NCBI RefSeq assembly: GCF_024137025.1
Contig: NZ_JAMYJR010000042.1
Coordinates: forward strand, 62,001 to 126,000
Origin: Paractinoplanes aksuensis
GTDB taxonomy: Bacteria > Actinomycetota > Actinomycetes > Mycobacteriales > Micromonosporaceae
Length of the DNA: 64,000 nucleotides
Direction of reading: 5' to 3'
Shown here: one piece after another, positions 16,170-27,510 of the stretch
Layout of the letters: every line of letters starts with the position of its first letter
How positions within the stretch are numbered: the stretch's first letter is position 1
Made by a program: the position numbers and the translations under genes
Notes under the pieces: generated by a model
The model's input: only the letters and a program-made list of their open reading frames with translations
Told to the model about the DNA's origin: nothing
Database searches by the model: none

Positions 16170-19018
16170 CCGAAGTGACTCGCAGAAAACTGCTCGCGGC
16201 GGGGGCAGCCGGGGCCGGGGCGACCTTGCTGCCGACCGGCTGGACCGTGGCCGCGTCGGCCGGCGTGGCCGCGGCGGCCCCCGGTGACCTGGCGCTGCGC
16301 TACGACGAGGGGGCCGGAACGGACTGGCTGCGGGCGCTGCCCGTCGGCAACGGCCGGCTCGGTGCGATGGTGTTCGGCAACGTCGACACCGAACGGCTGC
16401 AGCTCAACGAGGACACCGTGTGGGCCGGCGGCCCGTACGACTCGGCCAACACCCAGGGCGCGGCCAACCTCGCCGAGATCCGGCGCCGGGTCTTCGCCGA
16501 CCAGTGGGTTCCGGCCCAGGATCTGATCAACCAGACGATGCTCGGCAATCCGGCCGGGCAGCTGGCCTACCAGCCGGTGGGCAACCTCCGGCTGGCCTTC
16601 GGCAGCGCCAGTGGCGCGTCCCAGTACGTACGGACGCTGGATCTGACGACCGCCACCGTGACCACCTCGTACGTGCTGAACGGGGTGCGCTTCCAGCGAG
16701 AGGTGTTCGCGAGCGCGCCCGACCAGGTGGTGGCCGTGCGGCTGACCGCCGACCGGGCCAACGCCATCACGTTCAGCGCGACGTTCGACAGCCCGCAGCA
16801 GACGACCGTGTCCAGCCCCGACTCGGCGACGATCGGCCTCGACGGCATCTCCGGTTCGATGGAGGGCAAAGCGGGTTCGGTCCGGTTCCTCGCCCTGGCC
16901 GGCGCGAGCGTCACCGGGGGCACGGTCAGCAGCTCGGGTGGCACGCTGCGGGTCTCCGGGGCGACGAGCGTGACCGTGCTGGTGTCGATCGGCTCGAGCT
17001 ATGTCAACTACCGCACGGTCAACGGCGACTACCAGGGCATCGCGCGGCGGCACCTGGCTGCGGCCCGCACGGTCGGCTTCGACCAGATGCGCGCCCGGCA
17101 CGTGACCGACCATCAGGCACTGTTCAACCGGGTGACGATCGACCTGGGGCGCACGGCGGCGGCCGACCAGACCACCGACGTACGGATCGCTCAGCACGCG
17201 TCGCAGAACGACCCGCAGTTCGCCGCGCTGCTGTTCCAGTACGGCCGATATCTGCTGATCGCCTCGTCCCGGCCCGGCACCCAGCCGGCCAACCTGCAGG
17301 GCCTGTGGAACCAGGAGATGGCCCCGTCCTGGGACTCGAAATACACCATCAACGCCAACCTGCCGATGAACTACTGGCCGGCCGGCACCACCAACCTCGC
17401 CGACTGCCAGCTGCCCGTGTTCGACCTGATCAAGGACCTGGCCGTGACCGGCGCCCGGACCGCGAGCGTGCAGTACGGCGCCGGTGGCTGGGTCACCCAC
17501 CACAACACGGACGCCTGGCGTGGCTCGTCGGTCGTCGACGGCGCGTTCTGGGGCATGTGGCAAACCGGTGGCGCCTGGCTGGCCACCCTGATCTGGGACC
17601 ACTACCTGTTCACCGGTGACGTGGACTTCCTGCGGGCCAACTATTCCGCGCTGAAGGGCGCGGCCCAGTTCTTCCTCGACTCGCTGGTGACCCACCCGTC
17701 GCTGGGCTATCTGGTCACCAACCCGTCCAACTCCCCGGAGCTGGCCCACCACTCGAACGCCAGCGTGTGCGCGGGCCCGACCATGGACAACCAGATCCTG
17801 CGCGACCTGTTCACCGGCGTGGCCCGGGCCACCGAGGTGCTCGGGGTCGACGCCAGCTTCCGGACGCAGGCATTGGCCGCGCGCGACCGGCTGGCCCCGA
17901 TGCGGGTCGGCTCGCGCGGCAACATCCAGGAGTGGCTGGCCGACTGGGTCGAGACCGAGCGCACCCACCGCCACGTCTCCCATCTGTACGGCCTGCACCC
18001 GAGCAACCAGATCACCCGGCGCGGGACCCCGCAGCTGTACCAGGCCGCGCGCCAGACCCTGGAGCTGCGGGGCGACGACGGGACCGGGTGGTCGCTGGCC
18101 TGGAAAATCAACTTCTGGGCCCGGCTGGAGGACGGCGGGCGCGCCCATAAGCTGCTGCGCGACCTGGTGCGCACGGACCGGCTCGCGCCCAACATGTTCG
18201 ACCTGCACCCGCCGTTCCAGATCGACGGCAACTTCGGCGCCACCTCCGGGATCGCCGAGATGCTGCTGCAGAGCCACAACGGCGAGCTGCACGTGCTGCC
18301 CGCGCTGCCGTCGGCCTGGCCCATCGGCAGCGTCACCGGGCTGCGCGGCCGCGGCGGCTACACGGTCGGTGCGTCCTGGACCAGCACCAGCACCGAACTC
18401 ACCGTGCGGCCGGACCGCGCCGGGACGATCCGGGTCCGCAGCCGGCTCTTCGCCGGCCCGTTCGAGATGCGCGACGAGGCGAGCGGGGCCACCGTGCAAC
18501 CGACCCGGATCGAGTCCGACCTGATGGAATTCGTGGGTCAGGCCGGCCACACCTACCGGGCGTCGGCCGTACGGTCGTCGTCGGGCCCGGTCGAGGCCGG
18601 CGTCCACTACCGGCTGGTGGCCCAGCACAGCGGGAAGGCCGCCGACATCAACGCGGCGTCGACCAGCGCCGGCGCCGCGCTGATCCAGTGGCCGGTCGGC
18701 AGCGCCCTCAACCAGCAGTTCGACTTCCTGGCCGGCGACGGCGGCTACTACCGGATCCGGGCCCGGCACAGCGGTCTGGTGCTGCAGGTGTCCGGCACCG
18801 GCACCGGCGCCGATATCACCCAGCAGGCCGACACGAGCGCCACCAGTCAGCAGTGGCGGGTCGACGACCAGGGCAGCGGGGTGGTCCGGCTGATCAACCG
18901 GTTGAGCGGGATGGCGATGGACGTGTGGCAGGCGTCCACAGCCGACGGCGCCCGCATCTCCCAGTGGACCCCCGGCGCCGGCCTCAACCAGCGTTTTCAA
19001 CTCGTGGTGGTGTCATGA
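16166..19018 (+). CDS. GH95 alpha-L-fucosidase (or alpha-L-galactosidase) with C-terminal ricin-type domain
   Basis: A 950-residue secreted glycosidase that removes alpha-1,2-linked fucose or a related sugar. The N-terminus VTRRKLLAAGAAGAG is a twin-arginine signal, so it is probably exported folded. The N-terminal beta domain has ALPVGNGRLGAMVFG. The catalytic barrel has INANLPMNYW with Asn396 and Asn398, QEW with the likely acid Glu589, and PPFQIDGNFG with Asp687, matching the GH95 inverting Asn/Asp/Glu machinery. A ricin-like domain spans about residues 815-950. The GTG start overlaps the ThuA gene stop (GTGA). Plausible natural substrates are fucosylated xyloglucan or pectin side chains. 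Confidence 0.93.
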   Translation: MTEVTRRKLLAAGAAGAGATLLPTGWTVAASAGVAAAAPGDLALRYDEGAGTDWLRALPVGNGRLGAMVFGNVDTERLQLNEDTVWAGGPYDSANTQGAANLAEIRRRVFADQWVPAQDLINQTMLGNPAGQLAYQPVGNLRLAFGSASGASQYVRTLDLTTATVTTSYVLNGVRFQREVFASAPDQVVAVRLTADRANAITFSATFDSPQQTTVSSPDSATIGLDGISGSMEGKAGSVRFLALAGASVTGGTVSSSGGTLRVSGATSVTVLVSIGSSYVNYRTVNGDYQGIARRHLAAARTVGFDQMRARHVTDHQALFNRVTIDLGRTAAADQTTDVRIAQHASQNDPQFAALLFQYGRYLLIASSRPGTQPANLQGLWNQEMAPSWDSKYTINANLPMNYWPAGTTNLADCQLPVFDLIKDLAVTGARTASVQYGAGGWVTHHNTDAWRGSSVVDGAFWGMWQTGGAWLATLIWDHYLFTGDVDFLRANYSALKGAAQFFLDSLVTHPSLGYLVTNPSNSPELAHHSNASVCAGPTMDNQILRDLFTGVARATEVLGVDASFRTQALAARDRLAPMRVGSRGNIQEWLADWVETERTHRHVSHLYGLHPSNQITRRGTPQLYQAARQTLELRGDDGTGWSLAWKINFWARLEDGGRAHKLLRDLVRTDRLAPNMFDLHPPFQIDGNFGATSGIAEMLLQSHNGELHVLPALPSAWPIGSVTGLRGRGGYTVGASWTSTSTELTVRPDRAGTIRVRSRLFAGPFEMRDEASGATVQPTRIESDLMEFVGQAGHTYRASAVRSSSGPVEAGVHYRLVAQHSGKAADINAASTSAGAALIQWPVGSALNQQFDFLAGDGGYYRIRARHSGLVLQVSGTGTGADITQQADTSATSQQWRVDDQGSGVVRLINRLSGMAMDVWQASTADGARISQWTPGAGLNQRFQLVVVS

Positions 19019-20274
19019 TGTCTTTCCTCAAATCGGCGCTGATCGCCGTCCTGCTCGTACTGGTCCCGGGAACCGTGGCCGAGGCCCGCGCGGCCGCGGC
19101 CACCCCCGGCTGCGGACGGGCGCCGACCCTGACCAGCGGGACGCACACCATCCAGAGCGGGGGCAAGAGCCGCTCGTTCATCCTCAGCGTCCCGGCCGGC
19201 TACGACAGCAACCGGCAGTACCGGTTGGTCTTTGGATTCCACTGGTGGGGCGGCACCGCCGAGGCGGTCGCCTCGGGCGGCAGCGACGGTGACGTCTACG
19301 CCCACTACGGGCTACGGCGGCTGGCCGGCGACAGCACGATCTTCGTGGCGCCCCAGGGCCTCGGCAACGGCTGGGCCAACACCGGGGGCGAGGACGTGAC
19401 GTTCGTCGACGACATGGTCAGCCGGATCGGCGACGGCCTCTGCGTCGACACCACGCAACGTTTCGCGCTGGGCTTCAGCTACGGCGGCGCCATGAGCTAC
19501 GCGCTGGCCTGCGCCCGGCCGGCCGTCTTCCGGGCAGTCGCCGCCATCGCCGCTCCGGGCCCGATCAGCGGGTGCAGCGGCGGCACCCAAGCGGTCGCCT
19601 ACCTGGGGATCCACGGCAACGGTGACAACCCCGCGGCCGGGCGCGCGTTGCGGGACAGGTTCGTCCGGAACAACGGGTGCACCGCGCAGAACCCGCCCGA
19701 GCCGGCCGCGGGCAGCCGGACCCACATCACCACCGCCTATGCGGGCTGCCGGGCCGGCTACCCGGTGGCGTGGGCCGCCTTCGACGGCGGGCACCAGCAG
19801 GGGCCGGTGGACGGCTGCGCGGGCTGCGAGAGCGGCGCCCGCAGCTGGGTCAAGCAGGAGGTCTGGCAGTTCTTCACCGGTGGGACGAGCCCGAACCCCT
19901 CGTTCCGGCTGCGCAGCGAGTCGGCCGGGCGCTGCCTCGACGTCAACGGGGCCGGCTCGGCCAACGGCTCGCCGATGATCCTCTGGGACTGTCACGCCAA
20001 CGCCAACCAGCAGTTCACCCTCACCGGTCAGACCCTGCGGGTGCTCGGCAAGTGCCTGGAGGTGCCCGCGACCTCGACGGCCAGCGCCCCGGCCCGGATC
20101 TGGGACTGCGCCGGAGGCCCGAACCAGCAGTGGAATCTCAACAGCAACGGCACCGTCAGCAACGTCCAGACGGGCCTGTGTCTCGACGTGAGCGGCGCCG
20201 GCACGGCCAACGGCACGGCCGTTGTCGTGTGGGGCTGCCACACCGCCGCCAACCAGCGCTGGAGCCGAACATGA
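19015..20274 (+). CDS. Secreted esterase (CE1/PHB-depolymerase-like) with ricin-lectin domain
   Basis: A 419-residue exported alpha/beta-hydrolase. The signal peptide ends near ARA-AAATPG. The nucleophile Ser is in GFSYGGAMS and the His in FDGGHQQGP; HWWGG is the oxyanion region. The catalytic part (about residues 30-290) resembles the LpqC/feruloyl esterase type, and the ricin domain with three QxW repeats fills the rest. Two ATGs overlap the previous stop (19015 and 19018); the first is listed. In this operon it probably removes acetyl or feruloyl groups from polysaccharide, but the exact ester is unproven. Confidence 0.88.
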   Translation: MMSFLKSALIAVLLVLVPGTVAEARAAAATPGCGRAPTLTSGTHTIQSGGKSRSFILSVPAGYDSNRQYRLVFGFHWWGGTAEAVASGGSDGDVYAHYGLRRLAGDSTIFVAPQGLGNGWANTGGEDVTFVDDMVSRIGDGLCVDTTQRFALGFSYGGAMSYALACARPAVFRAVAAIAAPGPISGCSGGTQAVAYLGIHGNGDNPAAGRALRDRFVRNNGCTAQNPPEPAAGSRTHITTAYAGCRAGYPVAWAAFDGGHQQGPVDGCAGCESGARSWVKQEVWQFFTGGTSPNPSFRLRSESAGRCLDVNGAGSANGSPMILWDCHANANQQFTLTGQTLRVLGKCLEVPATSTASAPARIWDCAGGPNQQWNLNSNGTVSNVQTGLCLDVSGAGTANGTAVVVWGCHTAANQRWSRT

Positions 20275-22631
20275 CCAACACGCGACAGAAGACGGCAGGC
20301 GCAGCCGCCGCGATGGTGGTCGGGGCGGCGGCCGCCCTGGCCGTCACCGGCCCCGCCCTCGCGGCCGACCAGACCCTCTACGCCGCTCCGTCCGGGTCCG
20401 GAACGACCTGCACCGCGGCCCAGCCCTGCTCGCTGTCCACGGCCCAGACGGTGGTGCGGTCGCTGACCGCCTCGATGTCCGGCAACGTCGTCGTCCAGCT
20501 GGCCGACGGGGTCTACCGGCAGTCGGCGCCGCTGCGGATGACCGCGGCCGACTCCGGCCGCAACGGCTATCGCGTGATCTGGCAGGCCGCCCCCTCGGCC
20601 CGTCCGGTGATCAGCGGCGCCCGGGCGGTGACCGGCTGGTCGCTGGCCGACTCGGGCCGCAACATCTGGCGGGCCGACGTCGGCGCCGGGCTCGACAGTC
20701 GCCAGCTCTACGTGGCCGGGGCGGTCGCGACCAGGGCCCGTACGCAAGTCAATCGTTCTGATTTCAGTGCCGACAGCGCCGGTCTGCGGTTCACCAACTC
20801 CTCGCTCTCCTATCTCAACAACCTCGGCAATCAGAGCCGGATCCAGCTGGAGAGCGTGGGTTCCTTCACCGACCGGTACGTGTCGGTGCAGCGGATCAGC
20901 GGCAACCAGATCACCATGCAGCAGCCCGGGTGGAGCAACAACAACTTCGGGTACGACACCTTCGCCCAGCCGCACCGGGCCGGGCCGCTCTATCTGACCA
21001 ATGCGTACGAGTTCCTCGACGCGCCGGGGGAGTGGTACCTCGATCCGGCGACGGGTGCGTTGTCCTACATCCCGCTCAACGGGCAGAACATGAGCACAGT
21101 CAGCGTCGAGCTGCCCACCGTGCAGTCGCTGGTCCAGGTCGGTGGCACGTATGACGCGCCCGCGCACCACATCACCTTCAGCGGCATCACCTTCACCGGC
21201 ACCAGCTGGCTCGGGCCGAACAGCAACCAGGGCTACGCCGATCAGCAGACCGGTGCGTACATCACCGGGAACTGGAGCTGGCCCACCTTCACCTCGTGCC
21301 ACCAGGGCTGCCCGCGGTTCGAGGCGACCCGGCCCAACTGGCAGCAGTCGCCGGCCGCGGTGCAGGTCTCGGCGGCCGACACCATCACGTTCACCGACTC
21401 GCAGTTCGTCAACCTGGGGCAGACCGCGATCGGCATCGGCAACGACGCCAACGCGCACGGCAGCGGGGTCGGGCTCGGCGCCACCAATGTGACGGTGAAC
21501 CGGTCGGAGATCGCGCGCAATGTGGCCGGCGGCATCGTCGTGGGCGGGGTCCGGGCCGACGCGCACCACCCGAGCGACTCGCGCATGGTCAACCGGAACA
21601 TCACGGTCAGCAACAACCGGATCCACGACCTGGGGCTGGAGCACCGCGGCATCGTGTCGGTGCTGACGACGTACGTCAATAACGCCTCGATCTCGCACAA
21701 CGAGGTCTACAACCTGCCGTACACCGGCATGTCCATCGGCTACGGCTGGGGCTCCAACGACGCCGGGGGCAGCAATCACTACGCCGACCGGGGCCTCTAC
21801 AACTACCAGCCGCGGTACTCGACGGCCACCACCGCGTCGGGCAACCAGATGGTCGGCAACTACATCCACGACGTCATGCAGCAGATGACCGACGGCGGTT
21901 GCATCTACACCCTGTCGGCCAATCCGGGCTCGGTCATCAGCGACAACTACTGCCTGCGGTCCAACGGGTTCGGGCTCTACTTCGACGAGGGCTCGCGCTA
22001 CTACACCGCGCGGAACAACGTCTTCTCGTCCACCGGAACCTGGGCCACCGCCAATTACTGGTACGCGGAGAACATGGGCAACTTCACCGTCACCGGCAAC
22101 TGGTCGACCAACGGCAGCACCAACGTCACCAACGGCGACCGCGGGAACGTCGTCTCGGGCAACGTGACGGTGAGCGGTGGCAACTGGCCCTCGGGGGCTC
22201 AGGCCGTGATGGCCGCGGCCGGGCCGCAGAGCAGCGGGACCGACCAGGCCCGGCAGTTCGTGGGCGTCCAGTCGGGCCGCTGCCTCGAGGTCGCCGCCGC
22301 CACCAACAACAGCCCGGCTCAGCTCGGCAACTGCGTCACCAGCAGCAACCAGCGGTGGACCTACACGTCCGGCCGGCAACTTCGGCTCGACAGCAACAAG
22401 TGCCTCGACGCGTCCGGCCAGGGCACGGTAAACGGCACCGCGGTCATCGTCTGGGACTGCAGCGGCCAGGCCAACCAGCAGTGGACCGTCAACACCAACG
22501 GCACCATCACCGGTGTGCAGTCCGGGTTGTGTCTCGACGTCGTCGGCAACGGCACCGCCGCCGGCACCAGGATCAATTTGTGGGCCTGCCACGGCGGCGC
22601 CAACCAGCAGTGGCAATCGCGGGGAATCTGA
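20271..22631 (+). CDS. Secreted right-handed beta-helix protein (GH141-like) with ricin-lectin domain
   Basis: A 786-residue exported protein. The signal peptide ends at ALA-ADQTLYAAPSGSG. The start of the mature protein, with the LADGVYRQSAPLRM segment, resembles GH141 and related beta-helix enzymes. Many short strand repeats follow (NITVSNNRIHDLGLEHRGI, NASISHNEVYNLPYTGMSIG, GSVISDNYCLRSNGFGLYFD), as expected of a parallel beta-helix. Residues about 660-786 form a ricin domain. GH141 members are known as fucosidases and xylanases, which suits the GH95 neighbour. ATG 20271 overlaps the esterase stop (ATGA). It is the last gene of the operon. Confidence 0.82.
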   Translation: MTNTRQKTAGAAAAMVVGAAAALAVTGPALAADQTLYAAPSGSGTTCTAAQPCSLSTAQTVVRSLTASMSGNVVVQLADGVYRQSAPLRMTAADSGRNGYRVIWQAAPSARPVISGARAVTGWSLADSGRNIWRADVGAGLDSRQLYVAGAVATRARTQVNRSDFSADSAGLRFTNSSLSYLNNLGNQSRIQLESVGSFTDRYVSVQRISGNQITMQQPGWSNNNFGYDTFAQPHRAGPLYLTNAYEFLDAPGEWYLDPATGALSYIPLNGQNMSTVSVELPTVQSLVQVGGTYDAPAHHITFSGITFTGTSWLGPNSNQGYADQQTGAYITGNWSWPTFTSCHQGCPRFEATRPNWQQSPAAVQVSAADTITFTDSQFVNLGQTAIGIGNDANAHGSGVGLGATNVTVNRSEIARNVAGGIVVGGVRADAHHPSDSRMVNRNITVSNNRIHDLGLEHRGIVSVLTTYVNNASISHNEVYNLPYTGMSIGYGWGSNDAGGSNHYADRGLYNYQPRYSTATTASGNQMVGNYIHDVMQQMTDGGCIYTLSANPGSVISDNYCLRSNGFGLYFDEGSRYYTARNNVFSSTGTWATANYWYAENMGNFTVTGNWSTNGSTNVTNGDRGNVVSGNVTVSGGNWPSGAQAVMAAAGPQSSGTDQARQFVGVQSGRCLEVAAATNNSPAQLGNCVTSSNQRWTYTSGRQLRLDSNKCLDASGQGTVNGTAVIVWDCSGQANQQWTVNTNGTITGVQSGLCLDVVGNGTAAGTRINLWACHGGANQQWQSRGI

Positions 22632-22639
22632 GGTGAGCC

Positions 22640-22675
22640 GCGGGTCCGGCCGGCTCGCCCCGTAGCCGGACCCGC
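22640..22675 (+). terminator. Terminator hairpin of the ricin-domain operon
   Basis: GCGGGTCCGGC (22640-22650) pairs perfectly with GCCGGACCCGC (22665-22675) across a 14-base loop, starting 9 bp after the last stop of the operon. Confidence 0.8.
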
Positions 22676-22729
22676 CGCCTTACCGAGTCCTTACGGCCGC
22701 GCCGGAGCCTGATCCGGGCCGCGGACGAT

Positions 22730-22771
22730 GGCGTACCTCCCGCCGACACAACACTGCGTCGGAGGTACGCC
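22730..22771 (+). promoter_or_regulatory. Leader hairpin that pairs with the Shine-Dalgarno sequence
   Basis: GGCGTACCTCC (22730-22740) and GGAGGTACGCC (22761-22771) are exact reverse complements with a 20-base loop. The right arm is the ribosome binding site GGAGG of the gene starting at 22774, so the folded leader would hide it. It may be an RNA switch, or a DNA operator if transcription starts inside it. Confidence 0.6.
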
Positions 22772-22773
22772 GA

Positions 22774-23982
22774 ATGCGTAGAAGAACCGGTATCACCATC
22801 CTGATCGCCTTGGTCACGGCCGCCGCCGCGGTCTCCACCGGGCTCGCCTCGGCCCACGAGAGGCCCTCCGGTCCGCCGCCGCTCGACGTCCGGGCCGAGG
22901 GCATGGTCCTGGTCCAGTCGAACGACCTCGCGCGGAACGCGATCCTGGCCTTCCGCCGGTACGCCGACGGCTCGTTGCGGGCCGCCGGGGAGTTCCCGAC
23001 CGGCGGGCGCGGCGGCGCTCAGAAGGACAACCCGTTCGATCCCCTCGCCTCACAGGACTCGCTGGTCTTCGACCGCGCCCACCAGCTGGTCATCGCCGTG
23101 AACGCCGGGAGCAACTCGGTCACCTCGTTCCGGGTCCGCGGCGACCGCCTGACCGACCGGCGCACCGTTGGCTCCGGCGGGGATTTCCCGACGAGCATCG
23201 CGGTCTCCGGGAACACCGTGTACGTGCTGAACGCGGGCGGCCGGACGAATGTGACCGGGTTCCGGATCGGCTCGGACGGGTTGCGGCCGTTGAGCCGGTC
23301 CACCCGCGAGCTCGGCGTGACCAACGACAAGGTGCCGCTGTTCACCGATTCCCCGCCCCAGGTCGGGTTCAGCCCGGACGGACGGCAGCTGCTGGTCACC
23401 ACGAAGAGCGCTGACACGATCGAGGTCTTCCCGGTCGGCCGGTCCGGTCGGCTGGCGGCGAAGCCGGTCGTCAACCGGTCGCTGGGCGACGTACCGTTCT
23501 CGTTCACCTTCGACCGCCGGGGACACCTGCTGATGACCGAGGCCGCTAAGTCCGGGGTCACCTCGTACCGGCTCGGGCGGGACGGCAAGCTGCGGGTCAT
23601 CACCGGCTCGGTCGAGTCGGGTCAGCAGGTGCTGTGCTGGATCACCCGGGCCGGCCGGTTCTTCTACGGCACCAACCCGGGCAGCTCGACCCTCAGCCTC
23701 TACAAGGTCGACGACCGCGGCCGGGTGAGTCTCGGCGGCACCGGTGGGGTGATCGCCCCTGCGGGCGGCGGGAAGGCCTCGGACGACGATCCCGGCGCGG
23801 GGCCGATCGACATGGCCGCCACCGCCGACGGCAAGCTCCTCTACGTGCAGAACACCCTGGCCGGCAGCGTCGAGGGCTTCCGGGTCGGCCCCGACGGCTC
23901 GCTCACCCTCGTCACCACCCTGACCAAGGGCCTGCCGGTGTTCGCCGGGGGTTCGGGCATGGAAGGGATCGTGGCCTGGTGA
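22774..23982 (+). CDS. Secreted beta-propeller protein (lactonase-like)
   Basis: A 402-residue exported protein. The signal peptide MRRRTGITILIALVTAAAAV is cut near ASA-HERPS. The mature part repeats blades of the 6-phosphogluconolactonase-like (Lactonase) type, such as QLVIAVNAGSNSVTSFRV, NTVYVLNAGGRTNVTGFRI and RQLLVTTKSADTIEVFPV. Enzymatic activity is not certain; many secreted relatives are of unknown function. The GGAGG ribosome binding site is at 22761-22765, inside a hairpin. It stands alone after the operon terminator. Confidence 0.82.
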   Translation: MRRRTGITILIALVTAAAAVSTGLASAHERPSGPPPLDVRAEGMVLVQSNDLARNAILAFRRYADGSLRAAGEFPTGGRGGAQKDNPFDPLASQDSLVFDRAHQLVIAVNAGSNSVTSFRVRGDRLTDRRTVGSGGDFPTSIAVSGNTVYVLNAGGRTNVTGFRIGSDGLRPLSRSTRELGVTNDKVPLFTDSPPQVGFSPDGRQLLVTTKSADTIEVFPVGRSGRLAAKPVVNRSLGDVPFSFTFDRRGHLLMTEAAKSGVTSYRLGRDGKLRVITGSVESGQQVLCWITRAGRFFYGTNPGSSTLSLYKVDDRGRVSLGGTGGVIAPAGGGKASDDDPGAGPIDMAATADGKLLYVQNTLAGSVEGFRVGPDGSLTLVTTLTKGLPVFAGGSGMEGIVAW

Positions 23983-23999
23983 ACCGGTGACGGTCTGAC

Positions 24000-24706
24000 C
24001 TTTACCGGCGCCAGTTCGAGCCGGCCCGGGAATGGCTGGCCGTCGCCTACGGCGCGCAGCTGACCGGGGAGTGCGTCTACGCCGGTTATGACTACCTGAC
24101 CGCGGACGGGCCGCCGGACCCGTCCGCGGCCGACGTGTTCTATCTGACGGCTTCCGTGACCACCGTGGTCGCGTCCTGTTCGCGCTGGTCATCGTCGGTC
24201 TGCTGTTCCTGGCCATCGTGACCCGGCAGTACCTGTTCGTGGCCGACCGGGCGGCCCTGGCCGAGGAGCTGCACGAGGCGGTGCGGGAGCAGGAGCGGCG
24301 GGCGGTCACGGACGGGCTGACCGGCCTTCACAATCCTCGCTTCCTGACCGAGCGCATGACGGCCGAGCAGAGCGCCGGGCCGGGCCGGCCGCTGAGCCTG
24401 CTCGTGATCGACCTCGACCACTTCAAGACGGTCAACGACACGTGGGATCACCCGGTGGGCGACGTGGTGCTGCGCGAATGCGCCGACCGCATCACGGCCG
24501 TGTGCCGGGCCGGCGACGTCGTGGCCCGCTACGGGGGCAAGGAGTTCTTCGTCTGCTGCCCGGACACCGACGAACCGGACGCGCTGGCCCTGGCCGAACG
24601 GATCCGTGAGCGGATCGCCCGGACCCCGGTGGCGCACGACGGCCCGCCCATCCGGGTGACGGCCTCGGTCGGCGTGGTGGCCTCGCCAGTTGTGGACCGA
24701 GCCTGA
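24000..24706 (+). pseudogene. Remnant of a membrane GGDEF (diguanylate cyclase) gene
   Basis: Reading from base 24000 gives LYRRQFEPAREWLAVAYGAQ and then DVFYLTASVTTVV, like the N-terminal membrane part of actinobacterial diguanylate cyclases. The frame is lost near 24160, and a membrane helix (LFALVIVGLLFLAIV) resumes in another frame and leads into a GGDEF domain (TDGLTGLHNPRFL, IDLDHFKTVND). The signature reads RYGGKEFF instead of GGDEF/GGEEF. The protein stops at SVGVVASPVVDRA, before the last helices of the domain. The start, most membrane helices and the C-terminus are missing, so it is very likely dead. Confidence 0.8.
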
Positions 24707-27474
<2,768 letters not shown>

Positions 27475-27510
27475 AGCCGGCCGCACCAGCATCCGGGGCG
27501 CCGCCTCGCG

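Noticed and set aside
15989-19000. A 1003-codon open frame on the minus strand opposite the GH95 gene
   Set aside because: It is antisense to a clear GH95 enzyme; high GC gives long open frames in several frames, and its translation has no recognisable domain.
20028-22616. An 862-codon open frame on the minus strand opposite the beta-helix gene
   Set aside because: Same reason: shadow of a strong plus-strand gene.
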